In this document: one piece after another, positions 40,943 through 53,669 of the stretch
Layout of the letters: each line of letters opens with the position of its first letter
Position numbering within the stretch: position 1 is the first letter of the stretch
Source: Colius striatus
Lineage: Eukaryota; Chordata; Aves; Coliiformes; Coliidae
Assembly (NCBI RefSeq): GCF_028858725.1
Contig: NC_084763.1
Span: 55,327,152 to 55,391,151 of the forward strand
Reading direction: 5' to 3'
DNA: 64,000 bases
Made by a program: the position numbers and the translations under genes
Notes under the pieces: model-generated
What the model saw: only the letters and a program-made list of their open reading frames with translations
Databases searched by the model: none
What the model was told of the DNA's origin: nothing

Positions 40943-42682
40943 GTTGCAATACTGAAGTGTGCCTGTGGATCTGGGTCTATATGCATATATTCAAGATGGC
41001 TCAAAGCCTCTCAGAATTGTAGACCTCTGCCTGTTACTTTTGTGTAGCCATGACAGATCCATGACTGCATCCATTACGGAAAGCAGAGGAGAGACAGAAC
41101 CTGGAAAGAGAAGTAGGGTGGGGAAAGATCCAGAAAGCTGGGATTTGTGGTGGTGTAGAGGGTCCCCTATACACTGGTCTGTTCCTCAGTGGCTGAGAGT
41201 GGAGGGAGCAAGCAGCAAGGCAGAGCTACATCTGTAGTGCTTTACTGACCTTTCTCTCTTTTTTTTTCTTCCAATTTGTTGCCATAAGCAACTGGGTAAT
41301 TTTGCTACATCTAGCAGCAAACCTAGAGTCACTATTAAAGCTCTAAGGAGACCTAGGAAAATAACCAGCCAATGAATGAATAATTCATGAAATGCTGGAA
41401 TTATTTTAATTGATTTCACAATATGCTGTTTAGTATTAAGTGTTATCTCTTCATTAGGAAGCCTGCTTTTCTTTATTATCCATTTCTTAGCTTTTGAGTT
41501 AAAATGACTGGGCTTTCTTCTTTTTAATCTTCATAAGATAAAAGGCTTTTATCTTCCCCATACATCTAGGAAGAGGTATTTTTAATCAATTAAAACCAGT
41601 AAATTCACACTCTCACAAATGAAAGCTCTTTACCTGGTAAGTTTAAAATGAAACATGTCTGATGCTGTGCTTGGACTGGTGTGTGTGGCTTACATGCAAG
41701 TCACTTGTATACAGCAGTTGGGAGAGTTCCCACACATACCCACCTGTGACAACAGAGCTCTTGGACTGTTGCCTACAGACAACATGTTTGGGCACATTAG
41801 GTGCCATCCATGCTTCTTATTGTCCTAAAGGTACTTACTCCATTAACTCACTGTGGGGTCCTGAAATTCAGGGGTATGTTTTTTCACCTTGCTGCTCTGT
41901 TTTGGGAGGATATCTAAACATGTGGTAGCCAACATCCATCAAGTACTGGGCCTGCTGAGCAGCGTCTGTAGAGTGAATTGAAACACTCTGGGAGTATGTC
42001 TGGTAACTTCAGAAATGTGAAGCTACATCAGAAATCCTCAGTGCAGGACAGATGCATACCTCTCACTTCTGGCCAGCTTCTCTGCTTGTGGTATAAGCAG
42101 AAGTCGCACATTGATGACACATAAAGCACAATTCAATTTAGTGTTGTCATTTGGCCTTGCGACAGTCAAATCTGGAGTTGTGCCTCTCAGCAAATAAACC
42201 ATCATATCAGCAGGATATTCTTAATGCATGCCATGAAGTGGCAGCCCTTGTGCAGCTATTCTCCTGATCCTCCTTCCAGGAAGACCTTCTAGCAAGGGAC
42301 AGCAAGTGGTAGCTTGCTGGGAGAGACTCATATTGCCTCTTTTATCATCACTGTGAATGACAAGAAGAGTCATGATCTAGGCTTCCTATACTCCATTTCT
42401 CTGAATGGACTGAGGAAAATTGTGTTAAAGGACACGGAGTGTTTAAACCCAGTTTCCTCAACACAGCGATTCAAGATAGCTGTTTAGTCATTGACACACT
42501 GTTCTTCACTTTCTCCTACACATTATTATGAGGGGGAAAAAAATCATTAGTAATCACTGGATTAACTTCTCTCCAGGCTATGGGTCAGCTGTTCACAATT
42601 GCTTTTTGTTATTGAAAACTACTGGCTATTGTGCTTTTGTTTTGAGGTTTCCTTTCTCTCCTGAACACTACAGCTGAATGAA

Positions 42683-42714
42683 GGTTTACTTCTAAAGGGG
42701 TTTACTTCTAAAGG
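42683..42714. repeat. Perfect 16-bp tandem duplication
   Basis: GGTTTACTTCTAAAGG occurs twice back-to-back with no mismatch, so the duplication is probably recent. Confidence 0.9.
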
Positions 42715-43448
42715 TCATTTCAAGCTGTGGTAACACGGTAGGCACATTACTCCTCTGAACTACAGCAGCAGCTTGACATGAGGAGGTCATACTTGGCCAA
42801 GTGTTAATTACAGACTCCAGTAGTTTTGCAATACTTGAGGGTCAGTCTAAAAGTTTTTTCTCTCTCCTTTTATTTATTTGTGTAAGATCAACACCACCTC
42901 AACCATTTAGCTATACTCAGGAACAACTGCTAGTTTTAGGTGCATATGCCACAGTTTAGTTTGTTTGGAATGTGCTGGATGAATATTTGTAGCCTTATTA
43001 AGTTAAGACCCTTGACATTTCCTGTCACCACAGATAGTATTTCGAAACTGTCGAGCCAGAAAAATACCCATCAGGTGTTGCAAGTCCAGAATAGACTGCA
43101 GTCACTAAAGGTTTGAATTTAGTCATGAGACATTTGGAGTGTACCATGATACAGACGACAAACTCCTACTCCATTACCCATTCAGAATCATCTTTCCCTC
43201 TGTCCTTTCACAAAACAAGAGCGACTTCCACAAGTCCACCTGCACCACGAAACAGCATGAGGGCAGCACCTTCTGTATGGGTTAGACCAAGACAATTTGG
43301 GAGGTAGTTTAGGAGAATTGTTCTAGATGAAATAGAGCAGACAGAGCGGCCTGAGCCTTGGGGTTTTTATCATTATATTGTCTGCCTTTTACTCATCGGG
43401 AATCTTATGCATTTGAATTACAAGTTCCTGTGGCAACTTGCATTTTGT

Positions 43449-43806
43449 AAAGGACTGAGGGGGGAATCTCATTAATATTTACAAATATCCAAATGGTGGG
43501 GGCCAGGAGGTTGGGACAGCACTTTTTTCTGTTGTATCCAATGACAGGACAAGGGGTAATGGAAAGAAGCTGGAACAGAAAAAGTTCTTCTTAAACATAA
43601 GGAAAAACTATTTGACTGTTGAGGTGAGGGAGCCCTGGCACAGGCTGCCCAGGGAGGGTGTGGAGGCTCCTTCCTTGGAGGTCTTCAAAGCCTGCCTGGA
43701 CATGTTCCTGTGTGATCTGATCTAGGTGGATCTGCTTTAGCAGGGAGTTGACTGGATGATCTCTAAAGGTCCCTTCCAACCCCTGCCATTCTCTGATTCT
43801 ATGAAC
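43449..43806 (+). mobile_element. CR1 LINE, 5'-truncated, about 355 bp
   Basis: It runs from GGACTGAGGGGGGAATCTCA and TTAATATTTACAAATATCCA through GAGGTGAGGGAGCCCTGGCA to CCATTCTCTGATTCTATGA. It belongs to the same ATTCTATGA-ending type as the copies at 29561 and 50035. Confidence 0.93.
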
Positions 43807-44399
43807 AAGTGCAGTAAGACACAGTAGCCCAAAGCTGGTGCTCAGTACACACAGGTTCAGAGTTTGACTGTCAGGACATGGCTGGAGGGACACCTAGTTG
43901 TCATCTGCTTGGCCAGCGAGCTCTTTTACTTGACCTGTCACCTGCAATAGCGTCCACCACATTACACCACCTTAAATAAAATTGCAAGAAGAAGTCCAGA
44001 TCGCCTCCTTAAATAAAAAATGAGAGGAAGCAGTTATGTTCCTCACATCAAATGACTTTGAAGAGGGCAGTGGGGATAAGGAGAAACAGCAACCACTGCA
44101 TACTATTGTTGTGTTCTAATGTGATGTTTGGCAACACTGCCAAACCAAGCACTCAGAAATCCTGAATCTCATTCACAAATCTCGGTATCGTCCTGAAAGT
44201 CACTGGAGTTCAAATAATTAATGGATGCTCCTCTTTTATTTGTTTTCCTAGGTTCAAATCAATTACCATTCAACTGCAGCTTTTCTGGCACTGAGATTGT
44301 GGAAATACAAAAGGCTTCGTGAAAACAAGAAGTGCTGCAGGAATCGGTGCCCGCAGCCGGGCAGGGGGGGTGGCCACGGTGGCTTCAGCAGCGTCTACC

Positions 44400-44928
44400 A
44401 GCTTCAACTTCGGTGTCGAACTATTTATGGTGTGAGAAGTAAACCCAAGGAGCTGACAAAACGCGCTCCGAAGCTGCCGAGGCCCGCCGAGCAGGCCCTC
44501 CCCTGCCTGCAGGCCCCGGCCCCAGAGCTGGCCGCTGCCGCAGCTTGCACCTCCATCTCCCCTGGCCGCGTGGGCTACGGGCACCTGAGGGCCGCAGGAA
44601 GCAGGGGCCGGGCCCCGGGGCTGTATCGCTCGGGGATGAGGGATCATGCCGGGCCGGGCTGGACGCCAAGCCCCCGCCGTGCCGCATCGCCTGGCCTGGC
44701 CCGGCCCCGCCCCGCCGTACGCCCCGCCACGCCACCCGGGTCCGGGCCGCTCCAGGACCCCGCGGCGCTGCGGGGAGCGGCCCGAGAGCCCCGGCGGCCT
44801 TCGCCGCCTCCTCCGCCCGCACTGGGGAGGACAGCAGCTAGAGGGAGCTCCTCCGGACTGCATCTGCCCGTGCGCCCCGGTTCCTTTCATAGGCTCCTCC
44901 GCCCCCTCCCCTCCCTCCTTCCCCCGTG
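44400..44928 (+). promoter_or_regulatory. NMT2: NMT2 promoter and 5' leader within CpG island
   Basis: Sequence composition switches near 44.45 kb from AT-rich to very GC- and CpG-rich. GC boxes on the minus sense (CCCCGCCCCGCC at 44705-44716 and GCCCCGCC at 44721) are typical of TATA-less housekeeping promoters. The transcription start cannot be read from sequence; it should lie between the GC boxes and the ATG at 44929. In-frame stop codons TAG at 44839-44841 and 44890-44892 show the NMT2 frame does not extend upstream. Confidence 0.65.
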
Positions 44929-45930
44929 ATGGCGGAGGACAGCGAGTCTGCGGCCAGCCAGCAGAGCCTGGAGCTGGATGACCAGGACACCTGCGGCATA
45001 GACGGCGACAATGAGGAGGAGGCCGAGCATGCCAAGGGGTAAGGGGCGTGCTGCCAGCCGGGCGGGAAGGCACCTTTCGGGGACGCAGCCACCCGACTCT
45101 GCCGCCGCGGCAGCGGTAGAAGTGAAGGTGCCGCGGAGGCTGCTGTGTGTGCCGAGCCGGGCCAGGCTCCCCTCGCCGCCCCGCGAGGCCCCGCAGTGGG
45201 TTGGAAGGGGAGCGGGGGGCGTGCGAGGCGCGGCTGTCAGCCGGCGGGCGGCCTGCATGGCGCGGCGCGGCCCGGCGCTCCTCCGCGGCGCCTGCGCGTG
45301 TGTCGCCCGCGGCCGAGGGGGCCCCGCCGGCGGCACCTCGCGCCTCGTTACGGGGCCGCCTTCCTCCGCGCTTCTGGCAGCTGCGGGCGGGGGAAGACCC
45401 GGGCGCCCGGCCCGGCTCCCCTCGCTCCGCCGCGGGTGGCCTCCGCCGAAGGGAGAGACGGGGGGCCGGGCCCCCGGCTTGAAATGAGGGGAGAGACGGG
45501 GCTGGCGCTTCCCCGCCGGACGCCGGCCTTATAGGGAGGGTAAACCCGGTTTTGTTATCTGTGCTTTCTCAGGATTAGGCGGCGGGTTTGAGTGTGCTTG
45601 AGCCGCCGGCAGCCCCCGCAGTGGGTGCCCCCGCGCTCCCCCCGCGTCCCGGGAGTCCGTCCAGCCCCCGTCCGTGTCGGTCTGTCCTGCGACGCTCCTC
45701 CTCTGCATCACCTATTGTCCAGAAGGAGGTTTTTGCCCCTAAATCCGCGCGCTGTAGGGAGCAGAGCGCTTGTTTTACCGGCGTTAGCTGGAGCAAACGC
45801 TCTTGTTCTGGCCGTAAATCCTTCTCCGCGCATCCTGTGCCTTAAACCTTCCCACGGCGCTGCTCGAGGGGTGACCGGAGCGGCAGCGCTGGGGCGTGCG
45901 GCCCGGGCCCCTTCGGGCACAGGGAGCCGA
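44450..45930. other. CpG island
   Basis: About 1.5 kb of dense CpG covers the NMT2 promoter, exon 1 and the start of intron 1. It produces many long spurious open frames on both strands (up to 267 codons on the minus strand at 44270-45073), caused by scarcity of TA-containing stops. Confidence 0.9.
44929..45038 (+). CDS. NMT2: NMT2 exon 1 (start codon)
   Basis: This 110-nt coding segment encodes residues 1-36 plus two bases of codon 37: an acidic, disordered N-terminus beginning MAEDSESAASQQ and ending EEEAEHAK. The ATG has G at -3 and G at +4, a strong context, and is the first ATG after the in-frame TAG at 44890-44892. The donor is GTAAGGGG. The start codon overlaps the TGA of an upstream reading frame (TGATG). 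It sits inside the CpG island. Confidence 0.95.
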
Positions 45931-48900
45931 GGGGCCTGCCTTGTGTTCCGCAGCTAGAGAACTTTGAGGCAGAGAAGTGGGAGGAACGTGTTTTAAAATT
46001 CGACTTCGTGTGCGTTTACTTTTTTGGAGAGATTGGAAAGTGTGATTGCAGGAGAAACATTTTGTTGTCACGACAAGGAGTGGCCGGAGTAACCTAAAAT
46101 GGAAAGCGGCTAATCTATACACCGCCACATCTTCCCCGTGAGTTTCTGATTCATCTGGCTGAGAGCATTTCTGTATCTGATTGATAATGTACACTGTTTG
46201 TAGTAACCTGCCCCTAGGATTTGCTTGGCAACAATCAGCTCTGCATTTTAAATATGACGTGAGATCTAAGAGACTTTGGAGGGCTGACCTGTCTGAAAGG
46301 CAGGAGGTTAGGGAAACTACGATGCTTGCTGCTCTGTCAGTGAATTCATGGCCTGCACACTAGAAGAGTTATGTCAAAAGTAATTGTATTGTAAATCTGG
46401 CATACCAATAAGGGTCAAAATAGTGGTTTAGGGCTTGTGTTTTGGTTGTATAAATATACCACAGTTGATGATCCCCAAATATGTAAAAGTAGCACCTCTA
46501 AGAGCAGAGAATATTTATTGCTTTTCACAGGAGCCAACCTGACATGCCAGGTGAGATTGCTCAATATTCGAGTGATGCCTGTGTAGAATTATTTCATAGC
46601 TTATTCCTAGTCCAGTTTCCTTCCCCGTAGTGTTGGTGACCGAGCTGTGGCTGCCCTCTGCAGTGTAGCTGGGCACGCAGCTACGTGCTCCGGCTTCTCT
46701 GACAGCCAGTGCAGAAGCAGCATGTGAGGAGCAGCCAGGGAACAAAGAATTGCACTTTGGTGTGTTCTGAATCGCAGCTTGCCGTTCTACTCCAACTTGA
46801 GTCGTGCTGAGCTCTGAGGGGCAACCGCTGTGACTGCAGGCTGTACTACCCTTCCCCAAAACCTGTTTTGGTTGAATGTGTTTTAGTGATTGTTTCAGAA
46901 AAGCTGCTTTATCTTTGAATAACAAAGCAGATGCTTCCAGGTACTATGAAGTTTAATTAAATCAGTGGTAGATCATTCCATTAGAAAAAGCCTCTAAGCG
47001 TTAGTATCAGTTTTCTGTCCTGTTTCTGATGCATGAAGTCCAATGTTGGCTTTTTAATTCCTTTATTTTCCTGTAATCTTTGTGAGTCTTGTCACTGTTG
47101 GCAGGTTGAAGTATTGAAACAGATTCCATCAAATGTAAACAAAAATCTTACATTAAAGCAAACACAAAAATCTACTGTTGATCTAGGAGATAACCTATGG
47201 TGATAGGAGCCCAATTATTCCCTGTTTTCTCTTTATCTTACTATATTAATTTTTGAGGTAGCTGTAAAGTTTTATTTGAGCTTTTAGATTAGGTTTTATA
47301 TACCTAAGCAATTTATGAGCAACCCTGCTACTTGAGACTATGACTGTGTCAACTAACTTGGTAGATTCTGAATGGTCTGCAGTGCTGCCAGTCAGTATTT
47401 GATCTCATTCTGTTTTAACCCTCACTTTTATAGGAGACAGAGTATGTTACATGTCAGTCTCTAGTAGGATTGCTTTGTAAATGAAGTTACTCTCAAGCTT
47501 TTTCTTGATATTTGAAAACAGATCCTTATTTTGACCACCAAAAAACATAGTTTGTATATAGACATGCACCCTTCTCGTTTTATTTTTTGTGCTTAAGCAC
47601 TGAATGACTGCAGCAGAAAGTAGCATTTTATAGCTCTCAGCTGGGCAAATGTCTTTGTCCTGTTTCTGCTCCTGTTTTTTAGATGCAGGATTATGTATGT
47701 TGTGTGACTCATTGCTGTTCCATTCTGTGTCTGCAGCCTGCTCCTGCTAGATGCATTATGCTGTACTTAAGTGTTGTTTACAAAATAGCTTTGTTAGCAT
47801 GTATATAGGAAAAAAATGTCTTCATTGCACCTGAATCCTCTCTGCTGAGCTTTGTAAGACCCATCAGTTTGTTCTGAATAGCTCTTTATGCTCAGTGGCA
47901 GAAAGGTGTTGGGCGCAGAACATTTGGTTAAACAGATGAAGAAAAAACATGACCTTTAAACGCTCCCCCCCAGCCCTCACAAATTATTTACTTTTAAGGT
48001 TTTATTAGTATAGTCCTTTGATTATTGTTAAATGGCAACTTTATAACCAGCACTACTGTTAGATTAAAAGAAATACAAATATTTATAAGGTACTGGAGGC
48101 ACTACTCTGTAAACCTCACCTGCTAAAAATCTTGGAGTAGAGCCTTACAGACTTGAAGGGGAAGGCAGAGGAAGCACACAGACTTTGGAGGACTATCTGG
48201 TGGGTTATGTTTTAAGGCATAGCTGCTCATTTTCATGCTCAAAAAAACTTGCATTTCCAAATATCAAAATTGTACAAGTGAAATCTTAGTCCAGAGAGGT
48301 TAGTAATGGTAGCTTGCTAGCAAGAAGGTCCTGACCAGAAGATTCTCTTGAAAGTGGTGGTAGTCTAATGCAGGATTTAGCCTTTTACCTTTTGCATCTA
48401 GGCCTCCATTTTTCTATGCACCAAGGACAGCCCTAGTGTAAACAATGCTGCTTTAAAATCTTTTGCAGTCTTGATCAGATACATGAGATCTGTTTTTTTT
48501 TCTTTTTGATCAAAAAATGTCTGTATAACACCTTCAGAAACGAAGTTTTGCAACCTCACTTGCTCAAAGAGAAAAATTACTCCGAAGGTGAAAACCCCTC
48601 ACAGAGCTAGGCCTTTGCAGCTTAAAAACAGCTATCTGAAGTACATGTTTGGCTTTAAATTTGAGAAATTGCTAACTTTAAATTCCGTGGAATGGTAATT
48701 TTAAACAGATGTTGATATTTCAAAAAGCTCTTTCTGCTGAAGCAGACTTTAGTGCCCAAAAAAAGCAATTAAAATAACACTGACGAATATGTGCTGGTAA
48801 AGATAATCTCAAATCAAAACCAAGGAAGCCAAAACAGTTTGAAACCACCTGAGCAGGATAACTGTCATGCTCCTCCCAATTGTTCCATGTTTGCTTTTCA

Positions 48901-51900
48901 TGGTTTTACTCAAGAGCTCCATGAAGTAAGTCTCTGCCTTTGCAATAGTCCTCCCCAAATGCAAGTAAGTATCCCCGTTTTTCAGTGGGCAAAATAACCC
49001 CCAAACAACGAGCTCATGCATGGAGAAGCAAGTCTTTTTTCACATTTATGCAAAACACCAGATGTGTGTGCATAAGTGGAAAGGTATGTGGGTGGGATCA
49101 TTCATGGGCTTGCATTTGTAACTTGCAGACCAAATCATAAAACTGTGGGCCTAAGCGACTGTCTCAGTCGTACCAACAGCCTGTTTCTGTGGCAAGGTTC
49201 AGTCTTTCCAGGGCAGAACGAGGTCTTTTGGCTCTTCTTTTGCCTCAGCTGAATATTGATTTGCACATTGCTTTTGTGCTGGCCTCAGTTCTTTCTTGTT
49301 CATCGGACTGACAAAACCATCATCCTGGGATGCAGTTAAAAATATCTTAGGCCATGCCTGTGTTTAGATATGCCTCAGCCTCAGTGTGTAGGCTCACCCT
49401 CCTGTCAGTGGAGTGCTCCTGGTATAGGCATGTCTCTACTAGACTGACATAGTCAAAATCTTCCCCAAGTCTAATACTGGATATTTTTCTTAGTATAACC
49501 AGCTGTGGGTTGTGGTGGGCTAGACTAGGGCAAACGTGTTGATCTGATGTTTCCTGACCTGGCAGCTAGATGTAGTGTCAACCAGAGCTGCATATCCTTT
49601 TCCTGCTGCTCACGTGGGACCTGTGCTCTTGAGTTGTGCCGCTTGAACCTTAGCAGGGTAGTTCAGCAAAAGGGGTTTAATGCTCTCATGGAAATGGGAA
49701 ACTTATGTTTTGAAAGAGTGAGATACTTTTCATGATGTCATCATATAGCTTTATCTGACAAGGAAAGATTCAGATCTTAGTCAGCACACAAGAACATTTA
49801 ATTAAGGGAGAAGTTTTTAATGGGAGTCTTTGCTTTTAATCTTGTTACTTTTGCGTATCCTTTGTGCTGTCACGTCCAGTGTAATTGCTGCAAGTTGAGC
49901 AACAAAGTTCCTCAGTTCCCAGCCATTCTTACTCCCAATTTTAGTGCCTTTCTGTTCTTTTCAAGGGAGAGTATGAGAAGGACAAAAAAATCCTGAGATG
50001 TTTTGGTTTTTCTTTTGCCCTGATTTGATTGGTATAGAATCATAGAATAGTAGGGTTGGAAGGGACCTTTAGAGATCATCTAGTCCAACCCCCCAGCAGA
50101 AGCAGGTTCACCTAGATCAGGTTGCATAGGAACATGTTCAGGCGGGTCTTGAAGACCTCCAAGGAAGGAGACTCCACAACCCCTCTGGGCAGCCTGTGCC
50201 AGGGCTCCCTCACCTCAACAGTGAAAGAGTTTTTTCTTATGTTTAAGTGGAACTTTTTGTGTTCCAGCTTCATCCCATCACCCCTTGTCCTGTTGCTGGC
50301 TACTATAGAAAAAAGGGATGTCCCAACCTCCTGACACCCACCCTTTAGGTACTTATAAATATTAATGAGATCTCCCCTCAGTCTCCTCTTCTCCAGACTA
50401 AACAGCCCCAGTTCCCGCAGCCTTTCCTCATCAGGAAGATGCTCCAGTCCCCTGATCATCTTGGTGGCCCTGTGCTGGCCTCTCTCCAGCACTTCCCTGT
50501 CCCTCTTGAGCTGAGGAGCCCAGAACTGGACACAGGACTCCAGGTGAGGCCTCAGCAGGGCAGAGTAGAGAGGGAGAAGAACCTCCCTTGACCTGCTGGC
50601 CACACTCTTCTTGATCCATCCCAGGCTGCCATTGGCCTTCTTGGCCACGAGGGCACATTGCTGGCTCATATTTAGCTTATTATCAATCAGGACTCCCAGG
50701 TCTCTCTCTGCAGAACTGCTCTCCAGCAGTTCAACCTTTACTGGTGCATGGGGTTGTTCCTTCCCAGATGCAGGACTCTGCACTGTATCTTTTTTTGTAA
50801 CTTGTGTTGGACAAACCTGTTTACTTAAAAGTTTCTCCATGCTGCCTGCTGCCAAATCTCTGGGTTGCAGATGTGCCTTAACAGTTGCAGGACAAGTGGA
50901 TCTCTCTTTAAATCCTCTTTTTACATTCTATTGGACTGAAACAGTCCTTAAAAAAAAAAGACTTAACCAGGAGACTGTGCATAAATAACTGCTCTGAATG
51001 GCCCTCCAGTAACCTGTCAGACAAAAATACCAGTTATTTATTTTGCAAGAGGCACTGTAGAAGGTCTAAACCCAAAGGTCATAAGCGAGAACTGGAATTT
51101 CAGAGGTTTAAAACAAGAATTAGTACTTTCAAGTGCTGTGTGTATTTTACAGCAATTTAATCCCATCTTTCCCTTTCCCAGATAAAGAATGTGTGTTTCT
51201 ATATGAAAAAAGACCTTGATCTGGTCAAAGAACAAACTAAGTTTAACTGGGGATGAGTTAGTAAAGCTTGGCAAAGCTGCTTTTTCTCCATAGCTGCCCA
51301 ACCTTTTTTGAGTACAGTCCTTCATTATTTCACCAAACCAAATAAAACATTGACCCTCAGGTAACCCTGGTGAGCAGAATTCCCCAGTGGTGTGATCAGG
51401 GCTGGCTCCTGCAGAAAGGCAAGAAGTGAGCTGCAGTAGTGACCTGGGTGCAACTCGTTGCTTGCTGAAGGTGTCTGTTTAACAACAGTTTGTGGAAAGT
51501 CCCAGTAGACTTAACATTCAACAGCAAAGCCCCTGAGAATCGGCTGAAGAACACAGCAGCATCAGTTGTTTGCTGTATGTGAGATGTTAGATGAAAAGGC
51601 AGAAGTTTGTGGACAGGCTGAGTTAGTAGAAGAGTACCTCATGAAATGAATCTTATAACAAAGGCGATACCGCTTTCCCCACTGTTTTTACCTCAGTTTT
51701 GGCAGAGGTGGTGAAGACCTAGGTCTGGTACAGGTTTGCTTTTTTACTGTCTTGTACTTCTCTTGCAAGGCCTCTGGGTCTGTTCTGTTTTTAAATTTTG
51801 TACAAAATGTCAGCTTGGTATGTAGGCCTTCAAATAGATGGAGATTGGATTGTTTTTTAAACTGAGAGGATGTACATTGTTAACAGAATTCCCCAGGTGA

Positions 51901-53308
51901 CCCGGCAGTATCTTCATCCCACAACAGAAAGTTTTCTTCCTACTTCACTTACACCACTCCGTCTTTTGTTTCTGCAGACTTCTAGGAAATACTAGGAATT
52001 CTTTTCTCTCTTCTGCATGTTTGATCTGCTACACTGGTTTCCATTAAGTATGTCCTTGTCCTCATCCCAGAGAGGTCTGTACTTGCAACTCTCTCTCCTC
52101 TTTCTGTATGCCTAACTGAACTCAGTGTAACTGTGAATGTTAAGGACTTCTTTGGGCTGATCTTTCACTACAGGCTTTTCTAGAGAACAGTATTGATCTC
52201 ATAGAAGTGAATCTTTGTTTAGTTGAATGTTTGATTAGTTGCAGGCTTTTGGCCTCCCAGTTGGACATTTGGGTGTTTTCTTGCTGACTTTAGCTGTGAG
52301 AAAGTATAGATGCAGAGGCTGGGCATTTTAACCTTGGAAGTGAGCATGTTACTGTGGATAACGTAGCCCTTGCAAACATGTTAGTTTAGTTTAGTTATGG
52401 TCTTCTGAGTTCTTTTCCTTATTATTTACCAGTATCATACCTGACTTGTTTTTCCCTCCAGAATTAAAATCAACAGTTGCTTATTGCATTAGATATTTGT
52501 TTTCCAGTGAAAAACAGCTATGTCCCCCAAAGCCCAGCAGCTGTCTTTTGGTTTTGCTGGGAGGTTAACCTCGTGAAGAGGGTTTGGTGTTGACTGACTC
52601 ATTGCCTCCTTACTTGCTTTGTGTCTGAGAGTTGCCAACGCCTCCCACACTTCACCAATTCCTAAACTAATCTTTGTTCTATATCTTGATGATTTGTCAA
52701 ATGAGAGTCTTCTCAAGGAAGAAAGGAGTTGTATTATCAACAGTCAAAATATGTCAGAATATGCAAGTGTGACAGATACTTTGTTGTTGTGGCTTTTTTA
52801 AGTTCAAGTTGACTGCATTGTACTTATTTTTTTTTTAAGCACAAAGATTTGACTGGTTTTGTATTGTTTCTTACTGAGATTTCAGCAAGACTTTCATCCG
52901 TGCTTAAGTTAGAAAGAAAATATTCTGAAAACAGAATGTTTTTGTTTGGACTCTTCTCAAATTCAGATGTGTCCAATGGTTGAGCACGAAGGGTGAAAAA
53001 ATACCAGGCCACTAATAGTCACTGAATTTCTAAGGAGGTTCCTTTCCTCAGTTCTGGTACTTTTGACACTATTATGTCAAAATGCCTGATTGTCCTGGGA
53101 TCTGAGTAAAAAAACAAATCAGAAAGCACTTTCAGAAAGTTTTTTGTGGATGCTCTCGTTCTCCTTTACCTCCTTTTCTCCTGCCTTTTCTTCACATTGA
53201 AACTTTTTCATATTAAAATGATTTTTTTTCCCCCCCCATATTTAACTTTTAATTTTAAGCTCAAATATATAAATTTTTCTCATTGCACATTCTCTGAATC
53301 TCTGGCAG
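45039..53308 (+). other. NMT2: NMT2 intron 1
   Basis: This 8.3-kb intron begins in the CpG island and contains one long minus-strand CR1 at 50035-50793. The remaining sequence shows no supported gene or RNA. A pyrimidine-rich tract with a C-run at 53221-53238 and the acceptor TCTCTGGCAG precede exon 2. Confidence 0.8.
50035..50793 (-). mobile_element. CR1 LINE, about 760 bp, with open RT C-terminal frame
   Basis: This is the longest CR1 in the window. On the minus strand its frame is open for about 227 codons to the natural CR1 ORF2 stop (TAG, complement of 50112-50114). It includes [60 protein letters not shown] and [15 protein letters not shown]. It is 5'-truncated, so most of the reverse transcriptase and all endonuclease sequence are absent and it cannot be active. 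The 3' terminus reads GATGATCTCTAAAGGTCCCT-like sequence ending in CTATGATTCTA. The lack of stops suggests a comparatively recent insertion, antisense to NMT2. Confidence 0.95.
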
Positions 53309-53444
53309 AAGTCCTGGAGGCGATTTGGGAGCGAAGAAGAAGAAAAAGAAGCAGAAGAGAAAAAAGGAAAAACCAAATTCTGGAGGCACCAAATCAGATT
53401 CTGCGTCTGACTCCCAGGAGATTAAAATTCAACAGCCTTCAAAA
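53309..53444 (+). CDS. NMT2: NMT2 exon 2 (lysine-rich segment)
   Basis: This 136-nt exon encodes residues 37-82. After GSPGGDLGA comes the polybasic run KKKKKKQKRKKEKP (residues 46-59), the segment linked to ribosome association in NMTs. It is followed by the Ser/Asp-rich SGGTKSDSASDSQEIKIQQP. It starts in phase 2 and ends in phase 0. The acceptor is CTCTGGCAG and the donor GTGAGAGC. The A-rich coding sequence contrasts with the GC-rich exon 1. Confidence 0.95.
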
Positions 53445-53669
53445 GTGAGAGCCTGGTTCTATTTTAATTTATGCTTGCTTTCCAAGTTAATTTTGATTTG
53501 TGTGTGGCTTTTTATAAAAGCAAGTTGATAGTTCTGCCTTAACACATCAGAATTAAGCAAATGGTTACTGTCCTGAATAGAGACAGAAGGAAGGTAAGAC
53601 CTGGTGTTCACAGGGTGTATGACGTTAGCTGGAGAGTCATTGTCACCACAGTGGAGAATGTGCAGAGGA

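Larger units (their letters stand above)
34881..44400. other. Intergenic region between FAM171A1 and NMT2
   Basis: About 9.5 kb without a supported gene. It contains two CR1 copies (40736-40942 and 43449-43806), a CTCF-like motif at 37157-37168, an alternating purine-pyrimidine tract at 37471-37491 and a 16-bp tandem duplication at 42683-42714. The stray open frames here (up to about 94 codons) show no family resemblance. Late FAM171A1 poly(A) sites could extend some way into this region. Confidence 0.7.

Noticed and set aside
44297..44929. 210-codon plus-strand open frame upstream of NMT2
   Set aside because: It has no ATG at its start (TTG) and results from CpG-island composition. Only the ATG at 44636 within it is kept, as an upstream-ATG observation.
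44270..45073. 267-codon open frame on the minus strand across the NMT2 promoter
   Set aside because: It lies in a CpG island where stop codons are rare on all frames, is Pro/Arg/Gly/Ala-rich without family resemblance, and overlaps the antisense of NMT2 exon 1.
50112..50855. 247-codon minus-strand open frame as a host gene
   Set aside because: Its sequence is the C-terminal part of CR1 ORF2, and the first 20 or so codons are unrelated flanking DNA.
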